64,000 nt of DNA from Desulfolinea sp050305405 (GCA_050305405.1 JBNLFG010000010.1:1-64000), one strand, 5' to 3'. Counted from the stretch's first letter, positions 17,201 through 25,225 are shown. Notes: generated from the sequence alone by a model not told the origin. A program made the numbers and translations.

Positions 17201-19317
17201 TATTCTGTCGTCAGTGGGTAGCGTTCGGGCAGGCGCGTGATCTGCGCATATTGGTGGTTGGTCGGGATAAAGATGTAATCGCCTTGGTCGAGGTAGCTGG
17301 TTAGGCGGGTTAGTTTGTCGGCATTGTCGTCCCAGTAAACTTCGAGCACCAGATCGCCGCGATACATGCCTGCGAAGGCGTCGAATCCGTCAATGCGGAA
17401 AGGTAAGCCGTAATCGTAGGATGTCTCGTTGATGACCGCTGCTCCGCTAATGGTCAGGTTGCCGTCTGTCTCAAATTGGAGCGTGAAATACTCGCCTTTC
17501 GTTACCATAAGCGGCGTGTCAAGTTGCAGGGTTAGCGGTATGCCACGTGGGTCGTCGTTCGTCGAGAAGTCTGCTGTCGTGACGGCTTGGGCAAGAATCT
17601 GTTCGGGGAGGGGATTCGCTGCGTAGGCGACCAGCAGGCGCAGGTCACGTTCGCTTGCGCCCATCGTATCGTCGATGTATCCCAGCGAGATTTCTGTCAA
17701 AATTCCATCCTGCATCGGGATAAGAGTCGTCGTGAAGGGTGCGTCCTGTGAAATCACAGCGCCATTTGTGAAGGTCAGCGGCTGAATAAACTCACCGTCT
17801 GTAGTTGTGATGTGAGCGTTGATGCCGCTCGGTACATTCTGGTAAATCCAGCGCGAGGCAGCGATACGGGTTTCGTCGCGCGTATAGATGGTGTGGTAAG
17901 CGTAGCCCCAGGCGATGGTGAGAATAAGAACGAGGGTGCCGATAATACGTGACGCGTGATGCGTGATGCGTGACGAGTATTTGCGGGTGACGACCCATGA
18001 CGCCATGAGTGCAAGCAGCGGATAGATCGGAAGCTGGTAGCGCATGGTGGGATTGAACTGCATGGATTGCCAGATGAAGTAGAAGGCTGTCCAGCCCCAG
18101 AGCAGGAGATGGCGACGCTCGCCTTTCCAGATGGTCCATGCCATCGACAGGAAGCCGACCCAAGCCAATATGCCCAACGGCAGCCCCAAACCCCAAACAG
18201 TGAGATTGGTGAATGAGTAGAGATGCGTGCGACGTGCCCATTGCAGATTCCAAGGCAGGTCGGCTTCACCTGTTGCTTGGGCACGCTGCTCAAGAAGCTT
18301 ATCAACCCAAAGCTGGTTGGGCAATAAACCGTCGAAGGCATAGGGCTGCAAAATGCGGAAAGTGAGCACGGCAGCGACGCCACCAACGACGAGGAAGGTA
18401 ATAATGCGGTTGACGTTGATCGGATTGAGCAGGCGCTCTTTTTCGGCGGGGTCACTTAGTCCACGCACGATGAATGCGCCAGGGAGTAGAAAGGCAAGTG
18501 GGTAGATGTTGACTTTGGAGGCAAGCGCCATCCCGAAAGCGATGCCGAAGGCGACGCTCAACCACAGGAATTTAAGGCTCACCACAGAGAGCACGGAGTT
18601 CACAGAGTTTTTCTCTGTTTCTTCTCCATTCTCTGTGGTCTCTGTGTACTCCGTGGTTGAATCCTTTTCTGTGAGAATTAAGACCGCAAAATAGATCGCT
18701 AAGAATCCAAAGAGATTGACGAAAAGGTCGGTGGTGAAGAAATGCGATTGCTGAATTTGCAACGCCGCAAAAGCCGAGAAGGTCGTTGCCAGTAGTGCGG
18801 TTTTTCCCCCATAAAGCCGCTTCACAATCAGGTAAAGCAGGAAGAGCGTACCCAAGTCTGCGAGGGCGGAGAACTGGCGTCCCAACAGTTTGATGTTGAC
18901 GGTTTTGAGATCGTACGCCCATTCAAGCAGGGCGGGATCAGTGACGTTGTTATTCAGCAGCCAGTCGCCGAGCATCGGCATGATCTCAGCCGTGTAGCGG
19001 ACGATGAAGATCGGCAGTGTCCCGTAAACGAAAGCTTCATTGCCTCGATTGGCGGGGTTTAGCGTGGATGTGGCGGTGTCGAAATATTCGCTGAAATTCA
19101 TCCAGCGCTGCTGTTCGGGCGGGCAGGTGTTGATGGGGGTGATTTCATCCATGCAGACGTGCGCGCGCAAGTTCCCAACAACGCCGGTGATGAAGAGTTC
19201 ATCGGGGTGTTGGTGTTGCATCTCGCCCCAGTCGGAACCGTTTAAACGTAAAAAGGCTGCGGCAGCGAGGATGAGAACTAAAAGAAGATCGTAGAAGGTT
19301 TCTTGTTTTTTTTTCAT
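14221..19317 (-). CDS. Giant GT-C glycosyltransferase fused to a DUF2298 (Chlor_Arch_YYY) module
   Basis: A 1698-residue polytopic protein, probably a lipid-carrier dependent glycosyltransferase acting outside the membrane. The N-terminal half (1 to about 900) is GT39/PMT-like: RLNGSDWGEMQHQHPDELFI near the start carries the acidic loop expected of GT-C enzymes, followed by about ten membrane segments and a soluble domain. The C-terminal half (about 955-1698) is DUF2298, with PYDPWFAGGYLNYYYFGFV as signature. Four low-complexity segments match dispersed repeats: about 220-246, 447-457, 924-951 and 1086-1129; all keep the frame. Neighbours are another GT-C protein, two methyltransferases and a GT4 enzyme, so it belongs to a surface-glycan cluster. 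DUF2298 itself has no established reaction. Confidence 0.85.
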   Translation of the reverse strand: MKKKQETFYDLLLVLILAAAAFLRLNGSDWGEMQHQHPDELFITGVVGNLRAHVCMDEITPINTCPPEQQRWMNFSEYFDTATSTLNPANRGNEAFVYGTLPIFIVRYTAEIMPMLGDWLLNNNVTDPALLEWAYDLKTVNIKLLGRQFSALADLGTLFLLYLIVKRLYGGKTALLATTFSAFAALQIQQSHFFTTDLFVNLFGFLAIYFAVLILTEKDSTTEYTETTENGEETEKNSVNSVLSVVSLKFLWLSVAFGIAFGMALASKVNIYPLAFLLPGAFIVRGLSDPAEKERLLNPINVNRIITFLVVGGVAAVLTFRILQPYAFDGLLPNQLWVDKLLEQRAQATGEADLPWNLQWARRTHLYSFTNLTVWGLGLPLGILAWVGFLSMAWTIWKGERRHLLLWGWTAFYFIWQSMQFNPTMRYQLPIYPLLALMASWVVTRKYSSRITHHASRIIGTLVLILTIAWGYAYHTIYTRDETRIAASRWIYQNVPSGINAHITTTDGEFIQPLTFTNGAVISQDAPFTTTLIPMQDGILTEISLGYIDDTMGASERDLRLLVAYAANPLPEQILAQAVTTADFSTNDDPRGIPLTLQLDTPLMVTKGEYFTLQFETDGNLTISGAAVINETSYDYGLPFRIDGFDAFAGMYRGDLVLEVYWDDNADKLTRLTSYLDQGDYIFIPTNHQYAQITRLPERYPLTTEYYRQLIACEGEDIIACYRNAEVGIEGNLGYDLVGVFKSYPTIFGISINDQAAEEAFTFYDHPKVFVFKKRNDYNHAEVAAILGAVDLSNVVHLTPKEAADYEAKDLLLPADVWEEQRAGGTWTELFNPNRLVNKVPVIGMLVWYVFVFILGVFTYPIVRRVFPGLADKGYPLARIFGLLLLAYFSWLLGSVGVAYSRLTIGLVFAGIVLVGSFLFYKEFARSTLLQRSNLPVEDETASSKEHPPRGFMQYLRKEWNSNRRYYLMIEGLFLAFFLIDLIIRVANPDLWHPSKGGERPMDLSYLQAVLRSTSFPPYDPWFAGGYLNYYYFGFVLVGTPIKLLGLTPTIAYNYLLPTLFALVGIGAFSIGWNLLGGKKKEETSAVPERTLSSPKGVSKRETKDEADAAKNRSSTTASHSFSLRSETGSNFLAGIAASAFMLLLGNLGTIRTIYQGLQRIADPTAHTADIGIFKHFSFAMQGLWKTITEGALLPLGRGDWYWFPSRVIPAPGDVEPITEFPLFTFLYSDLHAHMIVLPLALLAIAWAVSFLGARLNGKNSLTQIGVEITVASLVVGAMRPTNTWDLYAYLPLLSIVIAYALFRFSSINLKRSSFYALAGVALFFILANLFYQPFIANFGQAYGKINPWKGTHTPLGSYFAQWGSMLFVIVSWMWSETHAWMARTPYSALAKWRGLMQGIIVLLLGLLIGLAYLEVRVGWISIPLALWAGLLILREELDEGKRLVLFLVGTGLLLTTVVEVIVLAGDIGRMNTVFKLYLQAWTFFAMSAGAALLWLLPEMKKWTQNWRIFWQVVAGMLLLGAMLFTVTATIDKMRDRVSVATPMGLDGMAYMRSASYYDQGNMALSQDYAGIQWMRENIIGSPVIVETNTPEYRWGSRYTIYTGLPGVVGWNWHQRQQRALMSTQVTDRVAEVNAFYQTSDLHEAQLFLQKYDARYIVVGQLEKNYYPGPGLEKFEQQDGVLWDEVFREGETVIYAVR
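15933..16061. repeat. R1-family palindromic repeat inserted in frame in the GT/DUF2298 gene
   Basis: 129 bp (43 codons exactly) with arms AGTCTCTGAGCGGAGGCTGA and CGTCCGCTCAGGAACTG and an internal GTAGTCGAAG. It is clearly related to the intergenic copies at 9452-9589 and 23013-23129. It encodes the hydrophilic stretch around ERTLSSPKGVSKRETKDEAD (residues 1086-1129), between membrane segments of the DUF2298 half. Confidence 0.85.
16467..16546. repeat. R2-family palindromic repeat inserted in frame in the GT/DUF2298 gene
   Basis: About 80 bp with arms CGCGAGGAGGGTGCTCTT and AAGCGTGCTCCTCGCA and inner GAGATTGCTTCGTTGC. The related intergenic copy is at 25226-25303. It encodes residues about 924-951, the hydrophilic joint between the two halves of the protein. 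Confidence 0.8.
17947..17979. repeat. GTGATGCGTGACGAG-type repeat within the GT/DUF2298 gene
   Basis: Tandem CGTGATG/CGTGACG units. The same motif occurs outside genes at 19328-19343 and 23947-23996 and inside the neighbouring glycosyltransferase at 21029-21054. Here it encodes SSRITHHASRI, about residues 447-457. Confidence 0.7.
18581..18658. repeat. CACAGAG-type palindromic repeat inserted in frame in the GT/DUF2298 gene
   Basis: 78 bp (26 codons) with long inverted arms: ACCACAGAGAGCACGGAG on the left and CTCTGTGTACTCCGTGGT on the right, with further CACAGAG units inside. It encodes a Thr/Glu-rich stretch (TTEYTETTENGEETEKNS), residues about 220-246, on a loop between membrane segments. 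No second copy is visible in this window. Confidence 0.8.
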
Positions 19318-19327
19318 AAGGTCAATT

Positions 19328-19510
19328 CATGACGAGTGATGCGTAAATTTTCTAAAGCCGCTGTGATTTCGATACGGACGATGGAAAAGCTATCGTCCTA
19401 CTCAATCTGCGCTGTTTTTTGTAAATTTAGCGGAGATTGAGTAGCCAGACAGTTTTATCGTCAGGCGTATCGAAATCGTAGTGACTTATGCAAAGACATC
19501 ACGCATCACG
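19328..19510. repeat. Nested repeats R7 and R3 between the two large glycosyltransferases
   Basis: The outer pair GACGAGTGATGCGT (19330) and ACATCACGCATCACG (19496) encloses an R3-family element (19359-19483) with TTTCGATACGGACG...CTACTCAATC and GATTGAGTAG...GTATCGAAATC arms. The right end reaches the stop of the 706-residue gene. Nothing else occupies this 199-bp gap. Confidence 0.75.
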
Positions 19511-19516
19511 TTTCAA

Positions 19517-21637
19517 TCAAGGCACGTTAAACATCAAAAAGTCATGCCCTGCAATTTCAGCATTATAGCGGCTTACGATGCCGTTCGGGTACAACGTCTG
19601 CAACTCGATCAACGACGCCTCATCTTCGGGCTTGAGTAAAAAGAGCTTCGGCGAGGGATAGTTCAGGCTCTCTGCCAGATTTTCAGGCCAGAGCGCAAAA
19701 TCACGATTTGGGATGCCCGCCCAAACCCCGGGCAGACGTGTATCGACCCAGTGCGGGAAAGGCACGATCCAGACCGTGTCGGTCTGCCCGTGCGTCTCTT
19801 CAAACTCGTGGATCACCTGTCCCATATCAGACGAATTCCACGCGCCCACTCTGAAGTAGTTGGCATATTGATCGAAAACAAGATTGTAATTCTGTCCCAG
19901 CGAAACCAGAATCAGGATAATTCCCACAGCCCACGCAGATGCAGGTCCCCGCTTCGCACTCGACCTTAGGCTTGTGAGCAGCCCATCGAAAGCGAGTGCG
20001 ACGACGACAAATACCACCACCGCCGCGCCTCCGGCACGGTTCAACGCCGGATTCTCAGCAGGGAAGGCGACCGACAGAGTCGAGGGCAGTTGCAAAAGCG
20101 GAATGGACAGAATCAAGAAAAGGTCCAGCCAGTGCCTCGTCCGGGCGTAGCGCAGAATCAAGAAGAGGATACCGATCAAAAATAATGCGGCGCTGACCAC
20201 GTCCAATGCCGGACGATGCGTCACGGAGTGTACCCAAATCTCGCCGTCGTCCCAGTTGAACATGGCCAGCCCATCGATTACATTATCCACAAAAACCCCG
20301 AATGCGCCGCTGCTCTCAGTTTCAAGGCGGGAAACAGCACGATATGAAAATCCTTCGGGGTCGGAGAGGGCATAGCGGCCAAGCGGCAGGAAGACGATCA
20401 CCGAAATGAAGGCGAGAATGACCAATTGCATAAAAGTTTGTTGACGAACACCTTTGGAGTGTTTGTGCAACAGATATAACCCAACTGCCGCCACAACTAC
20501 AAATGGCATGATACGGAAGGGACTGTAACCGTGCGATCCCAGCCCGAGGAAAAGCCCCGCCAAAATAAAATCGTTGCGGCTCTGACGGCGGATGCCGCGC
20601 AGCAGATAAAAGAGTGTCGGCGCCACAAAAAGCGGATAGAGCGGGAAACGCAAGCCAACACGACTGATTACATTGGGCCAATAGGCGATACCGAACATGA
20701 AAAAGGCAATCAAGCCAACCCGTTTGTTGGCAACTTCTTTCCCAAGCAAATATACATAAGGCAATGTCAGCAGACCGAGCAACGCCGTGCCAAGTTTAAG
20801 ACTCAAATAGGAAAGCCCCGTGCCAAAGACCTTGGCGACGAGCAATGTCCAATACATCTGAATGGCTTCCCGCCCCGTGTTGCGAGGGAAGAAGATGTGA
20901 TATTGCCCCTGCGAGATATCGAAGACATCGAGAATTTTCTCAGCGTGGTCGCTAAATGGTTCGGCGGGGACGGAGGCGGTTTGGTAGAGGCGGAAGAAGA
21001 GTATGATGAGGGTTGCGAGGAGCAGGAGTAATGAGTGACGAGTGATGAGTGATGATTTTGAAAAGGAGGAAGTTCTCCCCCCCTCGGGGGGAGTTAGAGG
21101 GGGGCTTTGCCAGAAGGATTTGACTAAAAGGAAGACGGATAAGAGCCAAGTGGATGTGTTCAGGAAAGTAAATTGGTTGTCTTGAAAATTCGTGCCAGGG
21201 AAGGAGCCAAAAGCGATGAAAGCGAAAATAGCGAGAAAGATGCCTGCAAAGAAGAGCACGGGTTGCACGCTTTCGTCGAAACCGTTGGCTGTTTCGTCGG
21301 GGCGGCGGGAGGGGAGTGCCCATTCGCCTTTGCAGTAGGCGAGTACCAAAATCCCGAAGGCGATTAAATAAAAAAAGACGCCCATCGATGCGGCGTTTTT
21401 CGCTCGGTCGAAGATGCCTTGGGCGAGGAGGGCGGAGAGTAAGCCTAAGAGTGAAAATAGAGGGAAGGAGCCTGTTTGAATGTTGGAAGGTTGAAGGTTT
21501 GAAGGTTCGTCTTCTTCAAATACCATCATTTCTTCTGCTATTTCGGCACCTTCTTCGTTAGGGAGTTCGAGAGAATCGATCATCCCTAGTTTGTATTTTA
21601 GGAAGTCAAGGATACTGGGTTCGTTTAGATTGGACAT
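19517..21637 (-). CDS. Polytopic GT-C (GT39-like) glycosyltransferase
   Basis: A 706-residue membrane protein. The GT-C pattern is recognisable from about residue 205: RLYQTASVPAEPFSDHAEKI with the acidic loop, then GREAIQMYW and about ten membrane segments, with a soluble C-terminal domain (about 590-706). The N-terminal 200 residues hold a hydrophilic leader and four additional hydrophobic segments. Three segments match dispersed repeats: about 42-54 (PSNLQPSN), 178-189 (PPLTPPEGGR) and 195-203. ATG at 21637; it overlaps the upstream membrane-protein gene by 32 bp. It probably transfers sugars from a polyprenyl-phosphate donor in the same surface-glycan pathway as its neighbours. Confidence 0.82.
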   Translation of the reverse strand: MSNLNEPSILDFLKYKLGMIDSLELPNEEGAEIAEEMMVFEEDEPSNLQPSNIQTGSFPLFSLLGLLSALLAQGIFDRAKNAASMGVFFYLIAFGILVLAYCKGEWALPSRRPDETANGFDESVQPVLFFAGIFLAIFAFIAFGSFPGTNFQDNQFTFLNTSTWLLSVFLLVKSFWQSPPLTPPEGGRTSSFSKSSLITRHSLLLLLATLIILFFRLYQTASVPAEPFSDHAEKILDVFDISQGQYHIFFPRNTGREAIQMYWTLLVAKVFGTGLSYLSLKLGTALLGLLTLPYVYLLGKEVANKRVGLIAFFMFGIAYWPNVISRVGLRFPLYPLFVAPTLFYLLRGIRRQSRNDFILAGLFLGLGSHGYSPFRIMPFVVVAAVGLYLLHKHSKGVRQQTFMQLVILAFISVIVFLPLGRYALSDPEGFSYRAVSRLETESSGAFGVFVDNVIDGLAMFNWDDGEIWVHSVTHRPALDVVSAALFLIGILFLILRYARTRHWLDLFLILSIPLLQLPSTLSVAFPAENPALNRAGGAAVVVFVVVALAFDGLLTSLRSSAKRGPASAWAVGIILILVSLGQNYNLVFDQYANYFRVGAWNSSDMGQVIHEFEETHGQTDTVWIVPFPHWVDTRLPGVWAGIPNRDFALWPENLAESLNYPSPKLFLLKPEDEASLIELQTLYPNGIVSRYNAEIAGHDFLMFNVP
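21029..21054. repeat. GAGTGACGAGTGATGAG-type repeat inside the 706-residue glycosyltransferase
   Basis: Tandem ATGAGTGACGAGTGATGAGT units related to 17947-17979 and 23947-23996. They encode SSLITRHSL (about 195-203) just before a membrane segment. Confidence 0.65.
21072..21104. repeat. C/G-rich palindrome inside the 706-residue glycosyltransferase
   Basis: TTCTCCCCCCCTCGGGGGGAG followed by TTAGAGGGGGGC, a hairpin-forming unit. It encodes PPLTPPEGGRTS, residues about 178-189, in frame. Confidence 0.65.
21478..21512. repeat. TTGAAGG heptamer repeat inside the 706-residue glycosyltransferase
   Basis: GGAAGGTTGAAGGTTTGAAGG units. They encode PSNLQPSNIQ (about 42-54). The same family occurs twice in glyQS (62037-62104 and 62954-63032), once giving the identical octapeptide PSNLQPSN. 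Confidence 0.75.
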
Positions 21638-22265
21638 AAGACTCTATTAGATTTTCAGTAGTTTCTTTCTTCTTTGTTTTTGGAGTGTTTATCAAAAAAA
21701 CAATAACAAGACCGGTTATTACTCCAACAATCATACCCAGAATTATGCCATTCTCGAAAACATATTTTGTATATAGATAATCGACGGCTATTGTTGTACC
21801 AATTCCCCAAGCTAAACTAGATATTGGAATCCACCAAAGTGAACCTTTGACTTTGTTTCTTATAATAAGCCATTGAAGTATGCCTAAAAAGGCTCCTGCG
21901 ATACAAGCTATCGTTGTTGTAGAAGACCAGCCGTAATGAGCGAGCCAATGATTTGCGCTTTTGACATGCGTTGGGTCTGTCCAGACTGAATATAGGGCAC
22001 CTAAGATAAATCCTAGAGGAAGTCCGATAGCGGTTAATGGCACCCAAAGAAATAAACCATCTCGAGTTAAATAATTTCTTAGAATAATCCATTGACTAAC
22101 TCCAGTTATTAGACCTACAACCAAAAAGCCTGCTGGAATTGTTATTATCCATGCCCAATCTGAGCCGCCAGAAAGACTCATAACATATTGCCCAACAATA
22201 TTGCTTACGATTGAAGCGACAACCCACAATATAAAAGTGATAATAAGATTGACAAATTTCTTCAT
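21606..22265 (-). CDS. Hypothetical membrane protein, about six membrane segments
   Basis: A 219-residue polytopic protein, start at the ATG of MKKFVNLIITFILWVV. Two internal halves look alike: ITGVSQWIILRNYL (about 60-75) and LGILQWLIIRNKV (about 130-145), suggesting a tandem duplication of a three-helix unit. WVP/WWIPISSLAWGIG segments recur as well. The DNA is AT-rich compared with the methyltransferase before it, so recent acquisition is possible. Function unknown. Confidence 0.65.
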   Translation of the reverse strand: MKKFVNLIITFILWVVASIVSNIVGQYVMSLSGGSDWAWIITIPAGFLVVGLITGVSQWIILRNYLTRDGLFLWVPLTAIGLPLGFILGALYSVWTDPTHVKSANHWLAHYGWSSTTTIACIAGAFLGILQWLIIRNKVKGSLWWIPISSLAWGIGTTIAVDYLYTKYVFENGIILGMIVGVITGLVIVFLINTPKTKKKETTENLIESYVQSKRTQYP

Positions 22266-22278
22266 AAAAACTTGTCCC

Positions 22279-23004
22279 CTATTTCTTCTCCGCAATCGCC
22301 AAAATACTCTCCCCCCAACGCATCGGCAGGAAGGGGAGACCAATAATCGCCTGAAAGCCACCTAACGAGCCGAAAGCCAGCTTTTGCAACATCGGTGGGA
22401 TGACGGGAATATAGGGCACGTCCCAGAAGCCGTCGGAGAAGACTTTGCGGAATTTGAAGCCTGCGCCTTCGATGAGCGATAACCATTCTTCTGGCTCTTT
22501 GAGAGCGATATGGGTGGGGTCTTGGTAGCCGATCCATCTGTCGCCTTTGAGGGGCTTGAGCAGCGATCCCAGGTTGGGGGTGGCGAGTAGCAGGATGCCG
22601 CCGGGGGCGAGCACACGGCCCAATTCGGAGATGGCAAGTTCCGGGTCTTGGAGGTGTTCCACGACGTGCTTGATGATGACCACGCCGAAGCTGGCATCCG
22701 CAAAAGGGAGCCGTTCCGCAGAGCCGACGTTTAATCCCGTATTTTGGGCCACATCACGAGATTGGAGCAGCGCCCAGTGATTCACATCCAGCGCAACGGT
22801 CTCAAAATCTGGCTCCAGCGAGCCAATTAAATGCCCCATCCCTGAGCCGATCTCAAGCAGGCGAGTGCCGTGCTTTCCATAGCGGCGGGCAAGGATGGCG
22901 TTGAAACGGTTCGACCACCAGTACATGCTGTACTTGGCGAAGGAGACGTCTTCGTAGGTGTGGGTGGAGAAGTAGTCTTTATCGAAAGAATCGTTATGTT
23001 TCAT
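22279..23004 (-). CDS. Class I SAM-dependent methyltransferase (type 11)
   Basis: A 241-residue cytoplasmic methyltransferase. Motif I is LLEIGSGMGHLIGSL, the acidic end of strand 2 is ALDVN, and ERLPFADASFGVVIIKHVVEH fits motifs II-III. A C-terminal region (GFWDVPYIPVIPPML) may bind a membrane or lipid-linked substrate. In a cluster with glycosyltransferases it probably methylates a sugar or lipid carrier; the acceptor is unknown. Confidence 0.85.
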   Translation of the reverse strand: MKHNDSFDKDYFSTHTYEDVSFAKYSMYWWSNRFNAILARRYGKHGTRLLEIGSGMGHLIGSLEPDFETVALDVNHWALLQSRDVAQNTGLNVGSAERLPFADASFGVVIIKHVVEHLQDPELAISELGRVLAPGGILLLATPNLGSLLKPLKGDRWIGYQDPTHIALKEPEEWLSLIEGAGFKFRKVFSDGFWDVPYIPVIPPMLQKLAFGSLGGFQAIIGLPFLPMRWGESILAIAEKK

Positions 23005-23012
23005 AAGTCAAA

Positions 23013-23129
23013 CAGTTCCTGAGCGGAAGGCTGAACGGATGTGAAGCCTGTAGTCGAAGGACGGTGTTAGCAAATGCCGCCCTTCGACTGCGTCCTTTGC
23101 CTTCGCAAAGTCCTCCGCTCAGGGGCTGG
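23013..23129. repeat. Dispersed palindromic repeat, family R1, intergenic copy
   Basis: 117 bp with outer arms CAGTTCCTGAGCGGAAGG and CCTCCGCTCAGGGGCTG and inner GTAGTCGAAGGACGG...CCGCCCTTCGACTGC. The left 30 bp (CTGAACGGATGTGAAGCC) closely match the copy inside the GT/DUF2298 gene at 15950. It fills almost the whole gap between two methyltransferase genes. Confidence 0.85.
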
Positions 23130-23131
23130 TG

Positions 23132-23926
23132 TTATTTTTTCCGAGCAATATAAAAGGTAAACGTGCCGTCATCGACGGGTTCTGCGGAGGCATACGGGCG
23201 CACGAATTTCTCGGTCAGCCACAAATTCCAGCATTCGGGCACGAGCAGCCACTTGCGCGTCACGACATGCACGATCAGCGAAGGCAGCCCAAAATAATGT
23301 CCCCATTCTAACACCCGCATCGCCTGCGGCGAGAAATAGTGCCACCAGCGTACTAGTTCAAAACCAGCCTCGTTCAGGCGCTTTTCCCAAACTTCGGGAC
23401 CATCCGCATGTTCGACACGCGAGATGAAGCGGAACCACTCCGTGTACCAGTCGGCGAACTTTTTCAGACCGATCTGACGCAGGCGGCGCGGGATATCGAG
23501 TTCGGATAGATAGCGTTCGTTGGGGACACAGAAGACAAAAGGCGCACCCGCTCTTAGCGTGCGGCCTGTTTCCGTTAAAACGGCATCAATGTGGGGAATA
23601 TGCTCGAGTACCGAGTTACTCAACGCAGAAGCAAAATGCCCGTCCGGGAATGGACTCTGCGCAGCATCGCCTTCGATCAGCAACTCGTAGACCTTGCGTG
23701 TGCCCGCCTCGTGGATCGGTCCATGCCAGGGGTCGAGACCGACATCGAGCTTTCGGTCGAAGGTCAGTTGCGTGAAATGACCGTCGCCGCAACCTACGTC
23801 TAGGGTTGGCTTGGGTAGGTCAATGTCTTGGTAATAGGTCGCCTCCACACCCCGCACAAGGGCACGGAAGTAGGGTAAATCTCGCAAATGGGCGAATAAG
23901 AAATCTCTCGAGTGTTCGTTTGACAT
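23132..23926 (-). CDS. Class I SAM-dependent methyltransferase
   Basis: A 264-residue methyltransferase with motif I TLDVGCGDGHFTQL, motif II area GDAAQSPFPDGHFASALSNS and VLEHIPH. The C-terminal half is aromatic (WYTEWFRFISRVEH, WWHYFSPQAMRVLEWGHYFG), suggesting a hydrophobic acceptor. It is the second methyltransferase of the surface-glycan cluster, separated from the first by an R1 repeat. Acceptor unknown. Confidence 0.85.
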   Translation of the reverse strand: MSNEHSRDFLFAHLRDLPYFRALVRGVEATYYQDIDLPKPTLDVGCGDGHFTQLTFDRKLDVGLDPWHGPIHEAGTRKVYELLIEGDAAQSPFPDGHFASALSNSVLEHIPHIDAVLTETGRTLRAGAPFVFCVPNERYLSELDIPRRLRQIGLKKFADWYTEWFRFISRVEHADGPEVWEKRLNEAGFELVRWWHYFSPQAMRVLEWGHYFGLPSLIVHVVTRKWLLVPECWNLWLTEKFVRPYASAEPVDDGTFTFYIARKK

Positions 23927-23946
23927 AGTTGATTTTCTGAAAAGTG

Positions 23947-23996
23947 TCGAGTGATGCGTGAAACGTGAAAATCACTCGTTACTCATCACTGATTCC
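23947..23996. repeat. GTGATGCGTGA / CACTCGTTACTCATCACTGATT repeat
   Basis: An inverted arrangement of GAGTGATGCGTGAAACGTG and CACTCGTTACTCATCACTG, then TTCCTAATCCCTGATTAC. It fills the 80-bp gap between the methyltransferase and the GT4 gene and shares units with repeats inside the two large glycosyltransferases. Confidence 0.7.
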
Positions 23997-24006
23997 TAAT
24001 CCCTGA

Positions 24007-25164
24007 TTACCTGACGCCTAATTCCGCAAACATCTTCTCATACTCAATTGCCACGCTGTCGGGGTCATAGGTTTGCGCAAGGGCGGCGGTGTCACAGCGA
24101 TATTGCTCTTTGTTGGCAAATATCTTCAGCAACCCATCCGCGAGTTCATCCGCAGAGCCAATCGCGGCGACTTCGCCCATATCGTGTATCTTGACCGGCT
24201 GACGAACACCGGGCAGCGCGGAGGCTACACAAGGCACGTTGTTGAGCATCGCTTCGATCTGGACGAGACCGAAGGCTTCGGTCGAGTTCAGCGAGGGAAC
24301 GACGAGGGCATCGAGGGCGGGATAGTAGGCTGCCATTTCGGCGGGATTGAGAATGCCGAGGAACGTCCAGTGTCCGCTTTCTTCATATTCCTTGATGCGC
24401 GGCATCAGACGATCAGCGTAGGCTTGCTCGCTGAAAACGGCTTGATATTGTCCGGCAAAAAGCACCTGCGCATTCGGATATTTTTCGAGTATGGCAGGCA
24501 TTGCATCCAGCAAAATCTCGACACCTTTTTCGGCGGCGAAACGAGTCGCCATCCCGATGACGGGGCGGCGTTCGGCGATCTTGTGTTCTTTGGCGAAAGC
24601 CGTGATCGCATCGTCGCTGACTTTCGGGAGTTCCACGGGTGGGAGGAAGGTGCGTAATTTGTGTTTGTAGCGGGAAAGGTAGGGGGAGTGATCGGCGTAA
24701 TCTTGCGTATACGTCACGATGCGATTTGCCAAAATCCCCGCCATATTATTTTGGAAGTCCACAACGGCGTTGACGATGCGATTGAAGAAACCTGACGGCA
24801 TGTCAAGATCGCAGTGATAAGTCAGGACGGAGGGTTTGCCAAACAGACGTCCACGGAAGGCGACGCCCGGGGCGTCGAATTGGGGTAGGTGCAACTGGAC
24901 AACATCGTGCTGCATTACTAATTTGGTGGCAACCCAGCCAAAGGTGGGAGCGATGACGCCTTTGCTGACGCGAAAGGCGACCGGCACGCGCACGATCCGC
25001 ACGCCGTCGATGGTCTCTTCGCGCGGCAGATCCTTCTCAAATTGGGTGGTCATCACGGTCACTTCATGGCCGCGTTTGACAAAGGCTTTTGCCAATCGTT
25101 CAGCGTAAATGGTCAGCCCCGAGGTGTGGGGGCGGTAATAGGTAAGGACGGTTAGTATCTTCAT
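24007..25164 (-). CDS. GT4-family glycosyltransferase
   Basis: A 385-residue GT-B fold enzyme. The N-terminal acceptor domain has YYRPHTSGLTIYAERLAKAF, and the C-terminal donor domain holds GMATRFAAEKGVEILLDAM and the E-x7-E motif in STEAFGLVQIE. Retaining transfer of a sugar from a nucleotide donor to a lipid-linked acceptor is likely. First gene of the minus-strand surface-glycan cluster that runs down to 14221. Confidence 0.9.
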   Translation of the reverse strand: MKILTVLTYYRPHTSGLTIYAERLAKAFVKRGHEVTVMTTQFEKDLPREETIDGVRIVRVPVAFRVSKGVIAPTFGWVATKLVMQHDVVQLHLPQFDAPGVAFRGRLFGKPSVLTYHCDLDMPSGFFNRIVNAVVDFQNNMAGILANRIVTYTQDYADHSPYLSRYKHKLRTFLPPVELPKVSDDAITAFAKEHKIAERRPVIGMATRFAAEKGVEILLDAMPAILEKYPNAQVLFAGQYQAVFSEQAYADRLMPRIKEYEESGHWTFLGILNPAEMAAYYPALDALVVPSLNSTEAFGLVQIEAMLNNVPCVASALPGVRQPVKIHDMGEVAAIGSADELADGLLKIFANKEQYRCDTAALAQTYDPDSVAIEYEKMFAELGVR

Positions 25165-25225
25165 AAGCCGCTAGATTATAACGCAGTGAAGAGATAAGAA
25201 AAGCCCCCCGTAAATATGAAGATTT

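Noticed and set aside
18581..18658. CRISPR-like repeat
   Set aside because: The units form one palindrome and are not evenly spaced direct repeats with unique spacers.
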